A program made the position numbers and the translations under genes. Under the pieces are notes generated by a model. That model saw nothing but the letters and a program-made list of their open reading frames with translations, was not told where the DNA came from and searched no databases. A DNA stretch of 10,694 nt, from the NCBI GenBank assembly GCA_029983625.1, contig JASBZF010000058.1:1-10694 (forward strand). Reading direction: 5' to 3'. Origin of the DNA: Pauljensenia sp. (GTDB taxonomy: Bacteria; Actinomycetota; Actinomycetes; Actinomycetales; Actinomycetaceae). Every line of letters begins with the position of its first letter. Position 1 is the stretch's first letter. Positions 7,191-10,694 of this stretch are shown in pieces.

Positions 7191-10100
7191 ATGGAAAAGG
7201 CCGCGAGCGCACTCCTGGCTTTAAGGTCGGCCTATCACCTTGCCTGCATCCAAGGACCGGACATTGGTCTGGTTCTTCCTCTGCCCTGTGAGATCGGCAG
7301 AGAGGGGACGGGATTGGCAGCTGCGTTGCTTTCACGCCGTCACGCCAGCGTGCGAATGCGTGGCAGTAAAGTGGTCCTGAAGGATTTAGGGTCTTCGAAC
7401 GGCACCTGCGTTCGTTGGGGTCCTTTCATGAGGACGCTTCCAGCGAATCGCAATCACACCCTGATGCCCGGTAGTCGTATTCTTGCTGGTTCTGATGTGT
7501 TCGTGGTGCGTGCGCGTCCTGCGTCACTGACTCGGAATCGAGGGCGAAAGTCTCGTCCTTCTTTCCTGTTCTTCCTTCCTTTCGTGTCGCTGAGTGTCCT
7601 TTTCTTCTCTCGGATACTCTCGTCTTTCCCTCACACGTTTCCTTTCCTTTTTGTCTTGGGTTTCGCCCTCGTCACTTTTCTTGTCTTTCTTGTTGTTTTC
7701 GTGGTGCGACACCAGCGTAGAGAACGCGATCCTGCTGGCCTTGCCCTCCACCTTGCGATGCTTGCAGCCGCATCTGGGCATAGCGCGCATCTGCCTCAAC
7801 AGCATTCACTTCGACTTCCTCTTCCTCCAGGTGCTGTGAGACGCAAAGTAGATGCCGGTTCTCCAGAATCGCCGCGCGCGATTGCCTGCATCGGCCCTGA
7901 AGGGACACGCATGGCCGACGGAATCGCCGCTTCTTTGATTGCTCGGCTCGGCGGCGCAGTTCTGAGGCTTCCCGATGGTCGGCGTCTTCTTTTCGGTCAT
8001 GAACGGGTGCGTATTGACATAATCGACACCTCATCTGCGCATCATTGCCCTGCGGATCTGCCCGTCACGAAGGATGATCTTCCATGCTTCCGTATTGGTA
8101 TTGCTGCCACTATTGAGCAGGCACCCGAGTGGGGCGAGGTGATTCTTCATGCTCGTTCTGTTTCGCTCACGGCCGCCTGGTGGGATCAGTTCGCAGCGGA
8201 GGATCCCGCACAGAATCTGCCGGACTGTCTCGACCTCGCAGCTCTCCTTGAAGCTGAACAGCCCTGCGCTGAGGATGGGCGAAGAGGACTTGGCGTAGCG
8301 ATCGGTAAAAATACTCAAGGCGTTGTTCGTATTGATCTCGTTCGCGATGGGCCTCATGCATTGATCGCTGGGAGTACTGGTTCTGGTAAATCTGAAGCGC
8401 TACTGACCTGGCTCAAAGCCTTATGCAGTGTCTATTCGCCCGAAGAACTCACACTCATTCTTATCGACTATAAGGGAGGGGCTGCTTTTGCTCCTCTTAT
8501 TCATGTCCCTCACGTTGAAGCGGTTTTTACCGATTTGAGTCCAGAGGGCACTGCGCGCGCCATTCGTGGGCTTCTTGCTCTCGTGCGTGCGCGGGAACGT
8601 GAGTTCGCAAAATTAAAAATCCCTGACTATGTCACGCGATGTTCACTTCATCTGCATACTCAGCCTCCGCCGCCGAGAATTCTCGTGGTCGTTGATGAAT
8701 TCGCGTCTTTAATCGACACCCACCCACCTGCAGTTGAAGCGATGAACAAGATCTGCGCTCAGGGACGCTCTCTTGGGATTCATCTCATTGCTGCCACTCA
8801 ACGTCCAGCAGGGGCGATCCCTGCGTCAATGAGACAAAACCTTGATCTGCGGATTGCGCTGCGATGTGTCACAGAGTCGGATTCGGTTGATCTGATCGGT
8901 ACTCCCGATGCGGCTCGCCTTGAGCGTGTCCCAGGACGAGCGATCATCCCCGGAACAGGTGTTTTTCAGTTCGCTTTGAGTAGCCGGTGGGTCGTGCCTG
9001 ACTGGCCAGTCAAGGCCACTTCCCTCCCCTGGGCACCGCACTTCCCCACTGCGATCGCCCTCGAAGATCTGCGTCAGGTCGCCTGTTCTTCCGCTGAGTG
9101 CAGCGCCGCAGGGGGTACACCCATCGCCCTCGTCGATGGTATCGAAGAGGGCGCACATCGGGCCCTGATGTGGCAAGACGGTCAGATCCTTATACGTACA
9201 GACCCAGATGAAGCTGAACTCGCGGCCCGCACCGCGCGCTCGCTCGGAGCTGCAATCGCACTGTCACGTGCAATGCCCTTGCACTGTCTGCACGACGTGC
9301 ATGAACTGTCAGTATCCGCTGCGGATCAGGCAGAGGACTTCCTTGTTGCATGTGAGCTGGCTTGTCAGAGGCAAGCGCAGGTTCTTGTCATTCCTGACCT
9401 TGTGGAGATCCGAAGACTCCTGAGCGCAGTCTACGGTCCATTGCGCGGTGATGAACTCCTAGCTGAACAGATCCGAACAGCGCAAGCTTGTGCGTGCGTC
9501 ATTGTGGCAGCTTGGCCTGGCGGAGGTTCTGGAGAATCCCTAGGGGGAGGTCAGGCTCTCCTTTCCTCTGCGAAAACCATCCTGAGTAGATCTTCCGATC
9601 CTTTTGAGACAATCGGCGCAAGAACTTCCCATACACGCGCTCTCGCACGGATTCCAGGTGGCACTCCAGGGGATGCCTGTCGCCCCACCTCTCCACATCA
9701 TTGGTGGATCCGCGATCCGCACGGTGATTCCCGTTTAGCTTGTCTTCCTCACCTGGATCCTCAGGCGTTTAAAACACCTGACGAAGCAATCAGATCATGG
9801 ACTGAAGCGAAGGACAGTGAAAGGAAAGCACTGCTCGCCACCTCAACAGAAGCGGTGATCCTCTTTGGATCCTCGTGGAGGCGCTTAGATCCTGAGGAGG
9901 GCGACTCCTGGTTGATTATTGGCGATCGTGACAATCTTGCACAGCGCGCCTTGAACACCAGCATACGAGGGCGAGGTCTGCCCACACCGCAGATGCGTAC
10001 ACTTCCCGCAACATCATGGATTCAAGCGGTATCGGATGAAGATTCCCAACTGCTCATTTTTCATCCGAGTACGGATGTGATCCGAGCTTTTGCTCACGCT

Positions 10101-10217
10101 CCGATTCCTTTGCCGCCGATGCTTCAGCACCGATGCGAGGACCCGCACCGAGGGCTTGCGCGCTGGCACGGATGCTGGTTCCGGGCCGGGATCGTCACAG
10201 CACAAACGGCGAGGTGA
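7191..10217 (+). CDS. FHA domain membrane FtsK/SpoIIIE ATPase, EssC/EccC-like
   Basis: This 1008-residue protein resembles the motor of type VII secretion, but its role here is unknown. It opens with an FHA domain (about residues 15-108). The phosphothreonine-site residues are present: Gly36-Arg37, Ser48 and His51 in LSRRH, Asn70-Gly71 in GSSNGT. Two hydrophobic helices follow (about 123-143 and 151-173), placing both ends in the cytoplasm. After a linker comes one complete FtsK/SpoIIIE domain: Walker A GSTGSGKS (394-401), DYKGG (426-430), Walker B ILVVVDEF (497-504) and ATQRP (535-539). The remaining 400 or so residues have the length and alternating strand pattern of further RecA-like folds. 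However, the expected P-loop is absent (near 662-676, QDGQILIRTDPDEAELA), and the Walker-B-like strand LVIPDL has no acidic pair. EssC has FHA domains, two helices and three ATPase modules, so this looks like a reduced relative. No WXG100 or other secretion gene is in view. A DNA-pumping role is an alternative, but no FtsK gamma (KOPS-reading) domain is seen. Confidence 0.88.
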   Translation: MEKAASALLALRSAYHLACIQGPDIGLVLPLPCEIGREGTGLAAALLSRRHASVRMRGSKVVLKDLGSSNGTCVRWGPFMRTLPANRNHTLMPGSRILAGSDVFVVRARPASLTRNRGRKSRPSFLFFLPFVSLSVLFFSRILSSFPHTFPFLFVLGFALVTFLVFLVVFVVRHQRRERDPAGLALHLAMLAAASGHSAHLPQQHSLRLPLPPGAVRRKVDAGSPESPRAIACIGPEGTRMADGIAASLIARLGGAVLRLPDGRRLLFGHERVRIDIIDTSSAHHCPADLPVTKDDLPCFRIGIAATIEQAPEWGEVILHARSVSLTAAWWDQFAAEDPAQNLPDCLDLAALLEAEQPCAEDGRRGLGVAIGKNTQGVVRIDLVRDGPHALIAGSTGSGKSEALLTWLKALCSVYSPEELTLILIDYKGGAAFAPLIHVPHVEAVFTDLSPEGTARAIRGLLALVRAREREFAKLKIPDYVTRCSLHLHTQPPPPRILVVVDEFASLIDTHPPAVEAMNKICAQGRSLGIHLIAATQRPAGAIPASMRQNLDLRIALRCVTESDSVDLIGTPDAARLERVPGRAIIPGTGVFQFALSSRWVVPDWPVKATSLPWAPHFPTAIALEDLRQVACSSAECSAAGGTPIALVDGIEEGAHRALMWQDGQILIRTDPDEAELAARTARSLGAAIALSRAMPLHCLHDVHELSVSAADQAEDFLVACELACQRQAQVLVIPDLVEIRRLLSAVYGPLRGDELLAEQIRTAQACACVIVAAWPGGGSGESLGGGQALLSSAKTILSRSSDPFETIGARTSHTRALARIPGGTPGDACRPTSPHHWWIRDPHGDSRLACLPHLDPQAFKTPDEAIRSWTEAKDSERKALLATSTEAVILFGSSWRRLDPEEGDSWLIIGDRDNLAQRALNTSIRGRGLPTPQMRTLPATSWIQAVSDEDSQLLIFHPSTDVIRAFAHAPIPLPPMLQHRCEDPHRGLARWHGCWFRAGIVTAQTAR

Positions 10218-10374
10218 TGACTTCCAGAGGCAACTTCACACTCATCATCAGCCCAAACACTTGAACCGAAGGGAAGATTACAGGAAACTAGATGACAGTG
10301 TCCGGATGCCGAATGCGATCACAGTATCGCGGACCTGTGTGTTTCGACAGCGCTCACTCAAGGAGAGACGAACG
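10218..10374 (+). promoter_or_regulatory. whiB1 upstream region
   Basis: These 157 bp between the FHA-FtsK stop and whiB1 probably contain the whiB1 promoter. A -35-like TTGAAC is at 10261-10266, but no good TANNNT follows at 16-19 nt. There is an odd-centred palindrome GACAGTGTC (10294-10302) and an inverted repeat CACAG-N10-CTGTG (10320-10324 and 10335-10339) that could bind a dimeric regulator. No terminator hairpin for the upstream gene is evident, so read-through into whiB1 is possible. Confidence 0.35.
10360..10365 (+). promoter_or_regulatory. Ribosome binding site of whiB1
   Basis: AAGGAG lies 9 nt before ATG 10375. It confirms this start even though the frame is open back to 10090. 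Confidence 0.75.
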
Positions 10375-10623
10375 ATGGATTGGCGTAGTAAGGCCGCCTG
10401 CCTCAGTGTTGACCCCGAACTCTTCTTCCCGATTGGCAATACAGGCCCTGCGATTGCCCAAGCGAATGAAGCGAAAGCTGTCTGCCATACCTGCTCCGTT
10501 GAAGCCGTCTGCCTTCAGTGGGCGATCGACAACAACCAGGACTCCGGAGTCTGGGGCGGTATGAGCGAAGAGGAACGCCGCTCCCTTAAGCGTCGCGCTG
10601 CACGCGCCCGCCGCGCTTCCTGA
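10375..10623 (+). CDS. whiB1: WhiB-family [4Fe-4S] transcriptional regulator, WhiB1/WblE type
   Basis: This small cytoplasmic iron-sulphur protein has 82 residues. Four cysteines, Cys9, Cys37, Cys40 and Cys46 (C-x27-C-x2-C-x5-C), hold the [4Fe-4S] cluster. The GVWGG turn and a basic tail (RRSLKRRAARARR) follow, for sigma-factor contact and DNA binding. The N-terminus MDWRSKAACL and the DPELFFPIGNTGPA segment closely match the WhiB1 (M. tuberculosis) and WblE (Streptomyces) subgroup rather than WhiB2, 3 or 7. In M. tuberculosis, WhiB1 binds the primary sigma factor, its cluster reacts with nitric oxide, and it is essential. The same biochemistry is likely here, but the target genes cannot be inferred. 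The gene follows the FHA-FtsK gene on the same strand after 157 bp and probably has its own promoter. Confidence 0.95.
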   Translation: MDWRSKAACLSVDPELFFPIGNTGPAIAQANEAKAVCHTCSVEAVCLQWAIDNNQDSGVWGGMSEEERRSLKRRAARARRAS

Positions 10624-10694
10624 TCCCACTTTTCACGCGGCGGGTGCGCACACGCGGTTTTCATCACCGTCATTGTGCAAACGAGGGCTGAGCC
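10624..10694. other. Region downstream of whiB1
   Basis: These 71 bp to the window end hold no gene. A GC-rich near-palindrome around GTGCGCAC (about 10640-10655) is followed by GGTTTT and could be a weak terminator, but the stem has a mismatch and a tight loop, so it is not called. Confidence 0.4.

Noticed and set aside
7555..7710. T-rich, strongly pyrimidine-biased stretch inside the FHA-FtsK gene, first taken for foreign DNA
   Set aside because: It encodes the two hydrophobic helices rich in Phe, Leu and Val, which accounts for the T richness without transfer.
7191..10217. Calling the locus a complete type VII secretion system
   Set aside because: Only the motor-like protein is present. 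No WXG100 substrate, EccB/D/E, mycosin or EsaA/EssB-like gene is in the window.
10217..10264. 15-codon ORF overlapping the FHA-FtsK stop as TGATG
   Set aside because: It is too short to support, has only a weak GGCGAGG upstream, and shows no recognisable leader-peptide feature such as runs of one regulatory codon.
10090..10374. 95-residue in-frame N-terminal extension of WhiB1
   Set aside because: It overlaps the end of the FHA-FtsK gene and has no family similarity. ATG 10375 has AAGGAG and the canonical MDWR start.

Overview
The window reads as chromosomal backbone of a moderate-GC actinobacterium. The most likely placement is Actinomycetales, close to Actinomycetaceae, although the exact genus cannot be told from the sequence. 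Four things point there: a WhiB-type [4Fe-4S] regulator of the WhiB1/WblE subgroup, a GatC of the actinobacterial kind, a LigA with a long insertion in its helix-hairpin-helix region, and a membrane FHA-FtsK/EssC-like ATPase. There are no tRNA or rRNA genes, CRISPR arrays or insertion sequences. Coding density is high.

Layout: (1) The first 15 bases are an uninterrupted C run at the window edge, possibly a contig-end artefact. (2) On the minus strand, 3339 down to 36, lies the tightly coupled operon gatC-gatA-gatB for the tRNA-dependent amidotransferase, with TGATG-type stop/start overlaps. (3) Diverging from it across about 93 bp is a plus-strand PLD-family membrane phosphatidyltransferase of cardiolipin-synthase type (3433-4698). 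(4) Converging on that gene, with 13 bp between stops, is minus-strand ligA (7033 down to 4712), the NAD-dependent DNA ligase. (5) Across a 157-bp divergent spacer carrying a perfect DnaA-box-like nonamer is a 1008-residue plus-strand protein with an FHA domain, two membrane helices, one intact FtsK/SpoIIIE motor and an eroded ATPase-like tail (7191-10217). (6) After another 157-bp spacer comes whiB1 (10375-10623), followed by 71 bp without a gene.

Most genes are housekeeping: Gln/Asn-tRNA formation, anionic lipid synthesis, DNA joining and a redox/NO-responsive sigma-factor partner. The part most worth a second look is the FHA-FtsK protein. It has the order of parts of the type VII secretion motor EssC/EccC but stands alone here, with no WXG100, EccB, EccD or EccE gene in view. 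It keeps a complete phosphothreonine-binding FHA signature and has lost the P-loop in its C-terminal half. A second pattern is that three of the genes (gatC, the PLD gene and ligA) have weak or absent Shine-Dalgarno sequences but -10-like hexamers 6-7 nt before the ATG, which suggests leaderless transcripts.
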